Positions 38,234 through 48,313 of a stretch of 64,000 nt of DNA are shown here, one piece after another. A program made the translations under genes and the position numbers. The notes beneath the pieces were generated by a model. The model did not search any database. It saw only the letters and a program-made list of their open reading frames with translations, and was not told where the DNA came from. This stretch comes from Ostreococcus lucimarinus CCE9901 (taxonomy: Eukaryota; Chlorophyta; Mamiellophyceae; Mamiellales; Bathycoccaceae): the NCBI RefSeq assembly GCF_000092065.1, contig NC_009364.1:248001-312000 (forward strand), written 5' to 3'. Each line of letters begins with the position of its first letter. The first letter of the stretch is position 1.

Positions 38234-40066
38234 AGTTCGTCATCGCGATCGGCCGAAAAAGCGGCGGCGGCGCTCGTCGCGACGAACAAACGCAAAGAAC
38301 GATCCGACGCGGGCGTCTCCGAGCGAGCAGCGTCTCTCATTACGAGTGGACTGCTTCCGATCGCGCGTCACGCGCTCGTACCGGACCAAACGACCGAACC
38401 GGAAGCCCCTGTGGCGGGAGAGAGTCGGGAGAATGCAGCGCGAGGGCAAGACCGGGACCGACGCGGCGAGAGCTTGCGCATGATTAAGAGACGGAATGCC
38501 GAACAAAGAAGGAATGATTTGTGTCGTTACACGGTGCAAGGGGAGGTTTGTAAATTAGGTAAGAGGTGTGGGTACTCACACGACTTAGAGGCGTACGTGC
38601 GGTCGAAGCCGAACGACGTAAAGGGCGCGGCGTGCGTCTTCGTCACCGCGGCAAATGAAAAGTGCCCTTTCGGCGTGCGTTGTAGATTTGCTTCGAGTCA
38701 TGGTAAGCTGACGAGCGCTCGAAAGGTGGATTTTGCGACGAATTTACTCGATGATGCGATGCAGAAACGACTTTCAAAGAATGAGTATCCGTTCAAGCGC
38801 TCGGATGCAGCGCTGGCAAAAGCCGAGCTCGAGTTAAAGTGCCTGTCGTTTGCGCAAAAGGGTAAACTCGATCGCAAGCAAGGCTTCTTGGGACCGTTTG
38901 AGCCTGGGTGCGTGAATACGCGCGAGAGGCGCAAAGAACTCGATTTCAAGGGCAAGCTGTACGTGGCGCCGTTGACGACGGTTGGGAACTTGCCATTTCG
39001 GCGAGTTTGCACCGATCTCGGCGCCGACATTACCGTATCAGAGATGGCGATGGCGAGTAATTTGCTCAAGGGGGATCGTAAAGAGTGGGCGCTTCTTCGT
39101 CGTCACCCAAGCGAGAAGTGCTATGGTATACAAGTTTGCGGTGGATATCCAGATCTGATGGCAAGGTGTGCGGAATTGATCGACAACGAAGTCTCGTGTG
39201 ATTTCATCGACGTCAATATGGGATGCCCAATCGACGGCGTTTGCGCCAAGGGTGCCGGTAGCAGTCTCATGCGCGATACTGATCGATTGAAAAACGTTGT
39301 ACGGACAATGGCGGCGGTTTCTTCGACCCCCGTAACAATCAAGCTCCGCATGGGCTACTTTGACGACCCCTCGAAGTACGTTGCGCACGACATCATCCCG
39401 CGAGCGAAAGCTTGGGGAGCGTTTGCGGCAACTCTACACGGGCGCACTCGTGAGCAACGTTACTCGCGCCTCGCGGATTGGTCTTACATTCATCGTTGCG
39501 CCGACGTGGCGGCAAAGAGCGAGTTCACACTCATCGGTAACGGAGATGTGTACACGTACGAAGATTACAACGCCCAAGTCGCCGACAACAAAGTGGCGAC
39601 GTGTATGATCGGTCGCGGTGCCATCATCAAGCCCTGGCTCATGACTGAAATCAAAGAGCAGCGTCACTGGGACATAAGCGCCAATGAGCGATTAGATTTG
39701 TTCAAGGACTTTTGCCAATATGGGCTCGAACACTGGGGCAGCGACTCGATGGGAGTGGAGAAGACGCGCCGCTATCTCCTCGAGTGGATGAGTTACACCC
39801 ATCGATACGTCCCAATAGGACTATTGGAGCAAAACGTCGTTCCGAAACTCCACTTGCGTCCGATGCGTTACGTCGGACGATCGGACCTCGAAACCAAACT
39901 CGCGAGCGACAGACTCGAAGATTGGCTCGAGTTGAGTGAAATTTGCGGGCTTGGCAAACCCGACGCGTCGTTCAAGTTTGTTCCAAAACACGCTTCGAAT
40001 AGCTATACAAAAGAAAGCGCCGACGCTGCGGCGTCGTGGGTGGACGTCGGCGAAGAGAATGGGTGA
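38183..40066 (+). CDS. DUS3: tRNA-dihydrouridine(47) synthase DUS3
   Basis: 627 residues. Two CCCH zinc fingers (about 113-175: CRYTVQGEVCKLGKRCGYSH and CVFVTAANEKCPFGVRC), typical of DUS3, precede the FMN TIM barrel (about 255-580). YVAPLTTVGNLPFRRVC, NMGCPIDGVCAKGAG with the catalytic Cys, KLRMGYFDD and LHGRTREQRYSRLADW are canonical. It reduces U47 in the variable loop of tRNAs, and in yeast and human also mRNA sites. A Ser-rich leader (MSSSSWSASS) precedes the fingers and could be an SR-like or nuclear part. Starts 79 bases after the methyltransferase gene on the same strand. Confidence 0.93.
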
Positions 40067-40548
40067 AAGAAGGACAGCTTCGCGTTGTTCTTGTGTACAA
40101 AACGGTTATATAGCGGGTGCGTATTTCAATCCTCTTCGATCGTTTTTTTTTCGTTCCTTCGAGTCGCAGTCTTCTGTCAATCGACGATCGCAGTGATGAT
40201 CATACCTTTACAAAGCTGGAATTACCAACTGAGGCTAGAATGATTTGGGGCGATGGAGCCCGGCCCTCTTACGCAGTGCAGAGCATAGGCAACTGAGCGA
40301 TTTCAAAGACGGAAGACGACGGCGTGATTTTTCTCCCCCCTCGCCGCGGCGTCTTTTCGACCGACTGACATTTTTTTGTTTTCTTTCGTGTACCAACAGA
40401 CGCGCGTTAGCGTCTTGTATTTAGCATCATTAGACGTAGCCAACTACTACCGTTTCGCTTCGCCGCGCCGAAGAAATCCGTAACCGCCCGCCCCGCGCCG
40501 CACACCTCGCCGCCCGACGCCACTAACCCCCACCGATCGCGACGTTCG
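40067..40548 (+). other. 482-bp spacer with a probable 5'UTR intron
   Basis: Less GC-rich than its surroundings. An intron 3' end is clear: CTGAC at 40365-40369, a T-rich tract, then CAACAG at 40394-40399. The donor is not fixed; candidates lie near 40090. A C/D snoRNA sits inside. Exon sequence resumes at 40400 and leads to the ATG at 40549. A TATATAG is at about 40110. Confidence 0.6.
40186..40302 (+). ncRNA. C/D-box snoRNA guiding 18S rRNA 2'-O-methylation
   Basis: C box GTGATGA at 40193-40199 and D box CTGA at 40293-40296 are bracketed by a terminal stem (GATCGC at 40186-40191 with GCGATT at 40297-40302). D' box CTGA at 40229-40232; C'-like AATGATT at 40239-40245. The 13 bases AGCTGGAATTACC (40214-40226) just before D' are perfectly complementary to the universal 18S segment GGUAAUUCCAGCU near the decoding-site 530 loop. 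The D-plus-5 rule places the methyl on the U of GGU. The same position is methylated in animals (SNORD65-type guide, from memory). The second guide region (before D) has no target I recognise. Confidence 0.82.
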
Positions 40549-41304
40549 ATGTTCGCGTGCGCGTCCATCTCGCGCGCGAGCGCCGTCGCGTCCTTGACGC
40601 CCGCGCGCGCCGCCGTCGACCGAAGTTCGACGAGATCCATCGGCGTCCACGCGCGCGCGTCCGGTGACGCCCCGTTGACGCACCTGCGCCCGTCCACCGC
40701 GAATCGCGCGAATGAGATCGCGTTCGTAGCCGCGAAACCCGCGCCTGCGCCGCCGGTGAACAAGTTCCAGGAATTCGGTCGACAGTACTGGCCGGCGTTC
40801 GCCGCGCTGGAGGGCGTGGCGCTCGTCGGCGCCACGGTGAACGGGATCATGTTGCGTAAACGGCGCGAAGAGATCGAGCGATTGAACGCGCAGATGCGAG
40901 GAATCATGGCGAAATTGGACGAACGCGACAAAACGCTGACGAGCGAGGATGGAGATTCTGAGGCGAGCGAGGCGCTGAACGCGGCGAAATCCGCGCTGGC
41001 GAGCGACCACAACGACCGCGCCGCGGATTTATTCCTCAAGGCGATCGACGTCGCCACTCGCGCAGAAGACGGCGCGGCGGAGTTGAGTGCTCGCCGTGGC
41101 TACGCGATGGCGCTCGCCGCGCAGCGCAAGTTCGCCGACGCCGCGAGCACGCTCGAGGCGTATCTCCCGCGTTCCTCGGCTTTGAACCAGCGCGAAGGCG
41201 ACTCCGCCGTGTACGGTTTACTCGGGGACGTCTACACCGATCTCGGGGCGTTCGACAAGGCCGGCGCCGCCTACGACGCATGCATCAACGTCATGGACGA
41301 CTAG
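40549..41304 (+). CDS. Probable plastid membrane TPR protein
   Basis: 251 residues. A Ser/Arg/Ala leader (MFACASISRASAVASLTPARA) is a good chloroplast transit peptide. A hydrophobic segment (AFAALEGVALVGATVNGIML, about 85-104) is followed by a coiled-coil (RKRREEIERLNAQMRGIMAK), then three TPR-like helix pairs (about 140-250), such as ALAAQRKFADAASTLEAYL and VYTDLGAFDKAGAAYDACI. This order (TM, coiled-coil, TPR) resembles FLU-type regulators of chlorophyll synthesis, but the sequence match is not convincing. Likely a thylakoid or envelope scaffold. Its 5' leader hosts the snoRNA intron. Confidence 0.65.
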   Translation: MFACASISRASAVASLTPARAAVDRSSTRSIGVHARASGDAPLTHLRPSTANRANEIAFVAAKPAPAPPVNKFQEFGRQYWPAFAALEGVALVGATVNGIMLRKRREEIERLNAQMRGIMAKLDERDKTLTSEDGDSEASEALNAAKSALASDHNDRAADLFLKAIDVATRAEDGAAELSARRGYAMALAAQRKFADAASTLEAYLPRSSALNQREGDSAVYGLLGDVYTDLGAFDKAGAAYDACINVMDD

Positions 41305-41509
41305 CCCTTCCGCCCGCTTCCGCGTAGCCTTTCTTAGCCGACGCCTCGCCAGAGTTGCGAGCCGAAAAAAATCTTAAGTCTATCCACACAAGATATTTTT
41401 CTCCAGCCTTTGACCCGCGCGCGCGCGCCCCGCACAGCGACGCGCGCGCGTCTCGAGCGCGCATCGCGAAGCGACACTCGCGCGCACCGCAGCAGCGCGC
41501 GCGAGCGTC

Positions 41510-42850
41510 ATGTCCGCCGCGCGCGCGCTCGCGTCGAGCGCGAACGCGAAGAATATTCAAACGTCCCGGAGGTCGTTATCATGCGCGCGCGAACGATCGC
41601 GCGCGGTGATGCGCGCGCGACGCGAACGCGCGGTCGAGAGCGGTGAAGTGTTGAATGTGAACGTCGTTGGGTCGGTGACGGGACGACGCGCGACGCGTGA
41701 GCGGCGTGGGGTGCGCGCGAGCGCGATGATGGGCGACGGGGACAGAGGCGAGCGCGGCGAGCGGGACGACGGCGAGGAGGACGAGGAGGTTGGAGGTCGG
41801 CGACGGCGACGAAGGGCGAGTCGAGGGCTTAATAAAGATGCGTCGGCGCGCGATGAGAAAAAAGAAGGGAAGAAGAAGACGCAGACGATGGCGGCGGAGT
41901 CCAAGGGCGAAGCCGAGACGGAGGCGCCTAGCGACGCCGAAGGGGGGTCGACGGCGGATTTCATCGAAAATGTAGTCGTGGATGCTCGCGAAGAGAGCTT
42001 TGCGTTGAAGAAGAAACGCATGGAATTGATTATCGAAGAGAAAGAGTGGGATTTAGAGTCACCGACGTCGAGCGAGGATGAGAAAATGATCAAGCTTGTG
42101 GAGTACGTTAATGCGGTGGAGGCGTTCAAGGAGTTGTGCTCGAGCGAGGTGCCGAACACCGTGGGCGATTTGCTCGGGCAGTACGTGACTGTGTATCACT
42201 TGGATTGTGATTCTCCAGGGTACGACGAGGCGCTCGCGTTTCTCGGAATCGATCCGGACGAGGACGAAGATGAGGACGAGCGCGACATGGAGGCCTGGCG
42301 CCGCGCGACAGCAAGCTTTGACTCTGGGTCCATGGACGAGGACGACGACTCTGATGACGAAGACGAAGACGATGAAGGCGAATACACGATTGAGATTTCG
42401 TACGGTCGCGGGGACGATTTCGATCCGATCAAAGGCTTGCACTGCGCGCAAGACGTCGAAGGCAACTGGCGTTGGCTCGAGGATGATTTAGGGAGAACTC
42501 TGTCAATGAAACCATTCGGAGAATTCACGCCCAAGCTCATGTCGGTCGAGTACATGCTCAAGGTTGGTTTGAACGTCAACTCACTTCACGAAGAAGTCGA
42601 TCCACTCGAGCTTCTTAACTTTTCAGGGTGCAAGTCGTGGGAGGACACGCTGAGAGCGAGTCAAGAGGCGACAGCGGCATTGCGCCAACTCGAAGACGAT
42701 GGATGGAAGGTGGATACTCGGAGCTGGTGCAACGAGCAAGATCATCTCATCGTGGTGAAGGAGCTCGTGCCATTACGCACGATGTCATTCGTCGACGGGT
42801 CAGTCACGGAGGACGAAAACGAAGAGGGACAGGAGGACGAAGATCGTTAA
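41510..42850 (+). CDS. Unassigned acidic protein, probably plastid-targeted
   Basis: 446 residues. Arg/Ser/Ala-rich N-terminus, then a Lys/Glu linker. A helical region (FALKKKRMELIIEEKEWDLE to VNAVEAFKELCS) and a long Asp/Glu stretch (about 245-295) follow. The C-terminal domain includes DFDPIKGLHCAQDVEGNWRW, LMSVEYMLKVGLNVNSLHEE and DDGWKVDTRSWCNEQDHLIV. That C-terminal region is unusual but not recognised. Regular order of the segments and a long open frame support a real gene. Function unknown. Confidence 0.65.
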   Translation: MSAARALASSANAKNIQTSRRSLSCARERSRAVMRARRERAVESGEVLNVNVVGSVTGRRATRERRGVRASAMMGDGDRGERGERDDGEEDEEVGGRRRRRRASRGLNKDASARDEKKEGKKKTQTMAAESKGEAETEAPSDAEGGSTADFIENVVVDAREESFALKKKRMELIIEEKEWDLESPTSSEDEKMIKLVEYVNAVEAFKELCSSEVPNTVGDLLGQYVTVYHLDCDSPGYDEALAFLGIDPDEDEDEDERDMEAWRRATASFDSGSMDEDDDSDDEDEDDEGEYTIEISYGRGDDFDPIKGLHCAQDVEGNWRWLEDDLGRTLSMKPFGEFTPKLMSVEYMLKVGLNVNSLHEEVDPLELLNFSGCKSWEDTLRASQEATAALRQLEDDGWKVDTRSWCNEQDHLIVVKELVPLRTMSFVDGSVTEDENEEGQEDEDR

Positions 42851-42955
42851 ACAAGTATCACCGCACGCAAGCACGCGCCGCACACGCATGTACCCAACTA
42901 TGTTGTAACGTAACTGAAGCGGCTGTATCAAATCTAAAATTACATTTTCAGTACA

Positions 42956-45900
42956 CTAGTACATAGCGTCTCGCTGAGACACCTTGAGGAGTACGAACGC
43001 CAACGCGAGATAGCACGACATGATGGTGAACAAAACCGTGATGTCGTGGGAAAATACCTCGTGCGTCGAGCCAAAACTAAAGAACTTCAGTACCTCTTTG
43101 CCATCCACGGGGACTTTGATGGGACCTTCTTGCGGAGGCGTATCGGTCGGTTTAGAATCGATTAGCTTCGGCGTAAAGTAAAATGTTCCAGCGTCGAGGA
43201 ACTCGTTTATCAAGAGCGCCTCGAATGCGTAGTTGACGAAGGATAAATCCTCGAGCCATGTCACCGCGACCGATCCGCCCGAATGAGGATCTTGCTTGTT
43301 CAGTAAGAATCCGCCGCACAGAATGGATATCAACAAGGCAAGAAGACCAATGACATTTGCGGAGGCGTTACTCGGACTGACGATACCGACACACATGCAC
43401 AGCGCCGACGCGGCGACATTGGTCATGATCAAAATCAACGCACAGCACAGTGCATTCGTCAGGTTGGCGTGCAAACCTACCATCCAATAGGTAATGAATG
43501 CAAACAATAGGGGAGGAGTGACGCGTAAAATCACGACATCGAAGAGGACGACGGCTGTGAAGTACGCATTGGTGCCGTACACACCGCTCGCTCGCTCGCG
43601 TCTGAACAGAATTTGATCCTCTTTCCATATCGGCAAAGAGGAGAGCGACATGAGCGTCAGATACAGAATGATGAAGAATAAACTGCCCATCCTATTTTGT
43701 ATCCCGCCCGTGTCTCGTCCACTGTTCCAAAAAATCAAGCCGAGTGCGATTGACATGCCTGCCGTAGACGCAAAGTGCAACATCAACAAAAACGGATGAC
43801 GAAAGGTCACTCTTGCGAGCCGTTGCCAAAGCAAGCACACTTGCTTGACGTACGGACTAACGTATTTCGGTACGATCAACGGTGGTTCATCGGAATCTTC
43901 GTATCGAATCGTCAAGGTGTCCGCGATGAGCAACGCGCTTTCGGCGACCTCGCTCTCGGTAAACGCTTGCACCATGCGCTTTACGTCCGAGCGGGGACTC
44001 TTCAGCACGACGTCCAGCATGTAGTCCGCGATGTGCAAGTCCGCGGAAGGCAAGCTGACGAACGACATGGAGTTGAAGTGCGCTGAAGCGAGTGCAGACG
44101 GACCAGAGTAAACAACGCTCCCGTCGCCACTCAGTACCAGGACGCGATCAAGCAGTCGGAAAATGTCTGGTCGTGGCTGGTGAATGCTCAGCAATACCGT
44201 CGTGCCCATCGCGCCGAGACCGGACAGGATATCCACTACCTTGGCGGCGTTCGTACTGTCCAGCCCAGTCGTGGGCTCGTCCAGGAACATAATGCCAGGG
44301 CTCATCAAAAGCTCCGTGGCGATGCTCACACGGCGCTTTTCTCCACCGGACAAGCCGCGCTGGAACTGGTCACCAATGAACGAGTCAGCGAGCTTCTCAA
44401 TGCCGAGAATCTGCATCGTCGAGTCCACGCAACGACAAATATCATCTAAAGGCGTTTCGGCTGGAAGCCGAAGTTTGGCGTGAAACAACAAGTGCTCGTA
44501 TACAGTTGCGTTACCTGGCAAAACATCGTCTTGGGTAACGTATCCGCTCAGGCGACGAATCTGAGATGACACCATGGGTTGTCCGTTTACACGAATGTCG
44601 CCGCGAATAACATGCGTGGATGGTGCTCGCCCTGCAAGAATATCCAACAGCGTCGTTTTCCCAGCACCCGATGGTCCAAGCATGGCGAATAAATCAGCAT
44701 GTTGCTCATGACAGGTGATCGAACCATCGCGCGACGTTCCTATGGAGTTCACTGGGCCAGCCACGCCCGTGACGTTCTTCAACACCCGGCGCCCAGACTT
44801 CAACGTGCACACTACGTCAACCCATGACAAGATGTACGGCTCGCGCGCATTGCCACTCTCGCTTAAAAGTGAAAGTGATAGATCTTCTTCATCAAGAGCG
44901 CTCGAAAACAATCCATTGCTTTCGGTATTGTCTAATACGAGACTGTCGGTTGGTTGATGTGCAAATCGCTCGCGCGCATCGGCAAAGTCATCCGCAACAT
45001 CTACTATTTGGGACGTGCCACTATTATTGTAACCATCCACCCTTCCATCGAACGAATCTGAGTCTTGCGCGGAGGTTTTTAGGAAGACGTAACAACCAAA
45101 TGCAAAGAGGAAGCCTTCGGCGATCAGAAACGTGACATCCCAGGGCGCGAGATACGGATGAAACCCGAACGTGAAAAGCACTTTCTCGCCGGGGACTGGA
45201 ATTTGCTTTGGAAGCTTCGGTCCGCTGGTGCCACTGGCGTTGCTCCAGCTTTGAGTAAGCGTGAATGTCAATGGATTGTCGACAAACTCGTTGACGACGA
45301 GCGCCTCGTAGCCGTGACTTATGAAACTCAAGTCGGCGATCCAGCGTGCATACCACGGAATGTGGTCTTTGTTCAGCAAGAACCCCCCAAAAAGAATCGC
45401 GAGTAAAAAGCACAGCGAAGCAACCATGTTCGCCGCAGATACGTTCCGATTCGCGGCGCCGACCGCCATGCACAAACACGTAGCGACGATGTTCGTCAGG
45501 ATCAACACGAAGACAAATTTCAACAGATTCAACTGACCACCCTCATTCAAACCGATCATACCGTACGAGAAGAATCCGAAGAAAAACGGAGGCAGGACAC
45601 GCATTGGTAGCAGATCGAATAATAGCATGCTCACGAAATATGCATCTGCGCTGTATACTCGACTCGCTCTTTCGCTCTTGAAGAGTAAACGATCCTCCTT
45701 CCAAACCGGCAGCGAAGACAATGACATTAATGTCAAAAAGAGCAAGATGAAGAATAAACTGCCCATCCTATTTTGGATACCTCCTTGATTTGTACCACTA
45801 TGCCAGAAAATCCCACCGACACCGCAAGCGACGACGAAAGACGAAATGAAGTGCACGTAAATCAAAAATGGATGCCGGTACATTTGCCGGAGCAACCGTC

Positions 45901-48151
45901 CACAAAGAAGCTTGACTTGCGTTCTAAACGTCGCTGTGTGCTTCTTATCGACGTCGTCGATTGCATCGCCGTCAATAGAGAGCAAGCTTGGGGAGACGCT
46001 GAATCTTTGTGCGCACAGCTCCGTGTGCGTAACTTTATTTGTAGCCTCTATGTCGCTCTCGGCAAACGCTTGCACCATGCGCTTTACGTCCGAGCGGGGA
46101 CTCTTCAGCACGACGTCCAGCATGTAGTCCGCGATGTGCAAGTCCGCGGAAGGCAAGCTGACGAACGACATGGAGTTGAAGTGCGCTGAAGCGAGTGCAG
46201 ACGGACCAGAGTAAACAACGCTCCCGTCGCCACTCAGTACCAGGACGCGATCAAGCAGTCGGAAAATGTCTGGTCGTGGCTGGTGAATGCTCAGCAATAC
46301 CGTCGTGCCCATCGCGCCGAGACCGGACAGGATATCCACTACCTTGGCGGCGTTCGTACTGTCCAGCCCAGTCGTGGGCTCGTCCAGGAACATAATGCCA
46401 GGGCTCATCAAAAGCTCCGTGGCGATGCTCACACGGCGCTTTTCTCCACCGGACAAGCCGCGCTGGAACTGGTCACCAATGAACGAGTCAGCGAGCTTCT
46501 CGATGCCGAGAATCTGCATTGTCGCTCGAACACGCTTGCGAATTGTACTTTGCCTTGTTTCGGCTGGAAGCCGAAGTTTGGCGTGAAACAACAAGTGCTC
46601 GTATACAGTCGCCGTTCCGGGCAACACGTCCTCGTCGATGACATATCCGCTTACCGCTCGCATATCTTCCACTGACGCGACTTTACCATTCATGAATATT
46701 TCACCAGCGCTGTCGTATACGTTGGAAGACAGTCGCCCGGACAGTCGATCGAGCAAGGTGGTTTTTCCAGCGCCGGAAGGTCCCATGAGCGCGCACATGC
46801 CGCCACGAACGTCGTCCATCCTTCCAGCCATGCCTGAAACGTCATTCAAAATACGTTTTCTCATGCCCTTCACCTCTACATACAGCCCACGCCACGTCAA
46901 TATCGTCGATGGTCCATCACGCGGTTGCATTGTCGATTCGAATCGCCGTACAGCTTCGATAGCTCCTCCCACCACGTCTTCGGTGTCTGCGTTCATGTCA
47001 ACGTCGTGTTCAAAGTACCGAAGACCGGCCTCAACTTTGACGTACGCCCAAGCGGCGCTCACTAAAACTAAAACAATCAATACCATCACGGCTCTTGTGA
47101 TCGTGTCCCCGGTCCAATACACAGGAGGGTCGAAATGGATCGGGCACGACCCGTCGCTGTCGACCATCTCGTACACGCAGCTCCCAGTGTGACACGTCAG
47201 CGCAAGCGTCGGAATGACGCCACTTTGTGTCCAATAACACACATTCGACCCGTCTTCACGAGTGCTATTCACACCGCACCAAAATTTCATCCCCTTGTTG
47301 CCTGGCGTCGACAGCGGATTGCAGGGATGTTGCCAGTACTTTTGCCCGGGGGCGTCTGGAATGCTCCCGCACCCAAAAGCGTTCCGCCCCGGGCACGGCT
47401 CCACCCAAGTTGGCGGACACGACACCACGCCCGCGCTACAATCATACACTGCACACGTCTCCGTCGCAGGCAACGGGTCTATGCACGACGTGATCGTTAA
47501 CGAACACTGCGTAAAGTTCCCGTCCCACACCGCTGGAGCCGCGTACTTGTACTTATCCGGCACATCCAAATTTTGATCCTGTCGCGGCATCCCCGCGTAC
47601 TCCACGACTTCAATTTTGTATTTCGACCGTCCATTCGACACCGTGCCCGGTAATACTCGCATATCGATCCTCGTCTTCGGCTGGAACTTGCAAAACGAAT
47701 CTGTCTTCGCGTCGCCGCCGCATCCGCACGAAAACGTCTTCCCGCCCGCTCCTCCCTCTACGTCCCCGATCGGTCTCAGCTCCTCTTCCGTCGGCGTCCA
47801 GCACTTCGACGTACACGCGCTCGCGCTTCTCAGGACGCCATTCACCTTTCTCTGTCCACACACCGATCGCGTCTGACACGCGTCGCACGTCGTCCCGCGC
47901 CAACCGTCGCCGCAACCAAGATTCGGATCCCCTTTCACCGCGCACGACGCGCAGTTCTCGGGATGCGGCGACGACGTTGCGATCGGCATCGTGCTTCGAG
48001 CGCACGGTGGCGACGTCGTCGCGATGGCGTTCGCGCACTGCGCGTGGGAGTCGGCTATCGAGTTGGCTTTTGCGCAGATTACCAGCGTCAATGCGGCGAC
48101 GAACGCGACGCGCACGACGCGCCGGCGCGCATTTCCGAGCGATGCGCGCAT
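42956..48151 (-). CDS. Giant full-size ABCG transporter with Cys-rich ectodomain
   Basis: 1731 residues. A signal peptide (VVRVAFVAALTLVICAKANS) leads a Cys-rich lumenal domain of about 320 residues, then a membrane helix (VMVLIVLVLVSAAWAYV). Two NBD-TMD halves follow, each with GPSGAGKTTLLD, GLSGGEKRRVSIATELLMSP and FLDEPTTGLDS. Both ATP sites keep Lys, signature and Walker B Glu, so both should work. Overall order matches no plant PDR subclass because of the N-terminal ectodomain, and is closer to ABCG28/WBC-like proteins with an N-terminal Cys-rich part, here doubled. Part of the two halves is identical at the DNA level. Substrate unknown; probably plasma-membrane export. Confidence 0.9.
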   Translation of the reverse strand: MRASLGNARRRVVRVAFVAALTLVICAKANSIADSHAQCANAIATTSPPCARSTMPIATSSPHPENCASCAVKGDPNLGCGDGWRGTTCDACQTRSVCGQRKVNGVLRSASACTSKCWTPTEEELRPIGDVEGGAGGKTFSCGCGGDAKTDSFCKFQPKTRIDMRVLPGTVSNGRSKYKIEVVEYAGMPRQDQNLDVPDKYKYAAPAVWDGNFTQCSLTITSCIDPLPATETCAVYDCSAGVVSCPPTWVEPCPGRNAFGCGSIPDAPGQKYWQHPCNPLSTPGNKGMKFWCGVNSTREDGSNVCYWTQSGVIPTLALTCHTGSCVYEMVDSDGSCPIHFDPPVYWTGDTITRAVMVLIVLVLVSAAWAYVKVEAGLRYFEHDVDMNADTEDVVGGAIEAVRRFESTMQPRDGPSTILTWRGLYVEVKGMRKRILNDVSGMAGRMDDVRGGMCALMGPSGAGKTTLLDRLSGRLSSNVYDSAGEIFMNGKVASVEDMRAVSGYVIDEDVLPGTATVYEHLLFHAKLRLPAETRQSTIRKRVRATMQILGIEKLADSFIGDQFQRGLSGGEKRRVSIATELLMSPGIMFLDEPTTGLDSTNAAKVVDILSGLGAMGTTVLLSIHQPRPDIFRLLDRVLVLSGDGSVVYSGPSALASAHFNSMSFVSLPSADLHIADYMLDVVLKSPRSDVKRMVQAFAESDIEATNKVTHTELCAQRFSVSPSLLSIDGDAIDDVDKKHTATFRTQVKLLCGRLLRQMYRHPFLIYVHFISSFVVACGVGGIFWHSGTNQGGIQNRMGSLFFILLFLTLMSLSSLPVWKEDRLLFKSERASRVYSADAYFVSMLLFDLLPMRVLPPFFFGFFSYGMIGLNEGGQLNLLKFVFVLILTNIVATCLCMAVGAANRNVSAANMVASLCFLLAILFGGFLLNKDHIPWYARWIADLSFISHGYEALVVNEFVDNPLTFTLTQSWSNASGTSGPKLPKQIPVPGEKVLFTFGFHPYLAPWDVTFLIAEGFLFAFGCYVFLKTSAQDSDSFDGRVDGYNNSGTSQIVDVADDFADARERFAHQPTDSLVLDNTESNGLFSSALDEEDLSLSLLSESGNAREPYILSWVDVVCTLKSGRRVLKNVTGVAGPVNSIGTSRDGSITCHEQHADLFAMLGPSGAGKTTLLDILAGRAPSTHVIRGDIRVNGQPMVSSQIRRLSGYVTQDDVLPGNATVYEHLLFHAKLRLPAETPLDDICRCVDSTMQILGIEKLADSFIGDQFQRGLSGGEKRRVSIATELLMSPGIMFLDEPTTGLDSTNAAKVVDILSGLGAMGTTVLLSIHQPRPDIFRLLDRVLVLSGDGSVVYSGPSALASAHFNSMSFVSLPSADLHIADYMLDVVLKSPRSDVKRMVQAFTESEVAESALLIADTLTIRYEDSDEPPLIVPKYVSPYVKQVCLLWQRLARVTFRHPFLLMLHFASTAGMSIALGLIFWNSGRDTGGIQNRMGSLFFIILYLTLMSLSSLPIWKEDQILFRRERASGVYGTNAYFTAVVLFDVVILRVTPPLLFAFITYWMVGLHANLTNALCCALILIMTNVAASALCMCVGIVSPSNASANVIGLLALLISILCGGFLLNKQDPHSGGSVAVTWLEDLSFVNYAFEALLINEFLDAGTFYFTPKLIDSKPTDTPPQEGPIKVPVDGKEVLKFFSFGSTHEVFSHDITVLFTIMSCYLALAFVLLKVSQRDAMY
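43961..44398. repeat. 438-bp tract identical to 46064-46501 (NBD2 copy)
   Basis: Identical base for base at an offset of exactly 2103 bp (701 codons). Runs from the end of the NBD (signature LSGGEKRRVS through H-loop) into the linker. A further identical 53 bp lies at 44454-44506, with a diverged stretch between. Confidence 0.97.
46064..46501. repeat. 438-bp tract identical to 43961-44398 (NBD1 copy)
   Basis: Partner of the preceding repeat, in the first half of the same gene. Outside the tract the halves differ in the TMDs and near the first NBD strands. Confidence 0.97.
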
Positions 48152-48313
48152 GTCGTCGCGCGACGAATCGCCGCGCGCGTCGTCGCGCGCGAACTCGCGA
48201 CGACGACGCGCGGTGAGGTGGACTCTGCGGTCGAGCTGGGAGATTCTACGGCGCCGCGCGCGCTATTGATATTGATACCGTGGTCTAAACATCCGTCTAC
48301 GGTGTCCGGGCGA

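Noticed and set aside
40186-40302. Spliceosomal snRNA
   Set aside because: Does not match U1, U2, U4, U5 or U6 core sequences; C/D boxes and guide identify a snoRNA.
43300-43490. Plus-strand small frames within the ABCG gene
   Set aside because: Shadows of a strong minus-strand coding region.
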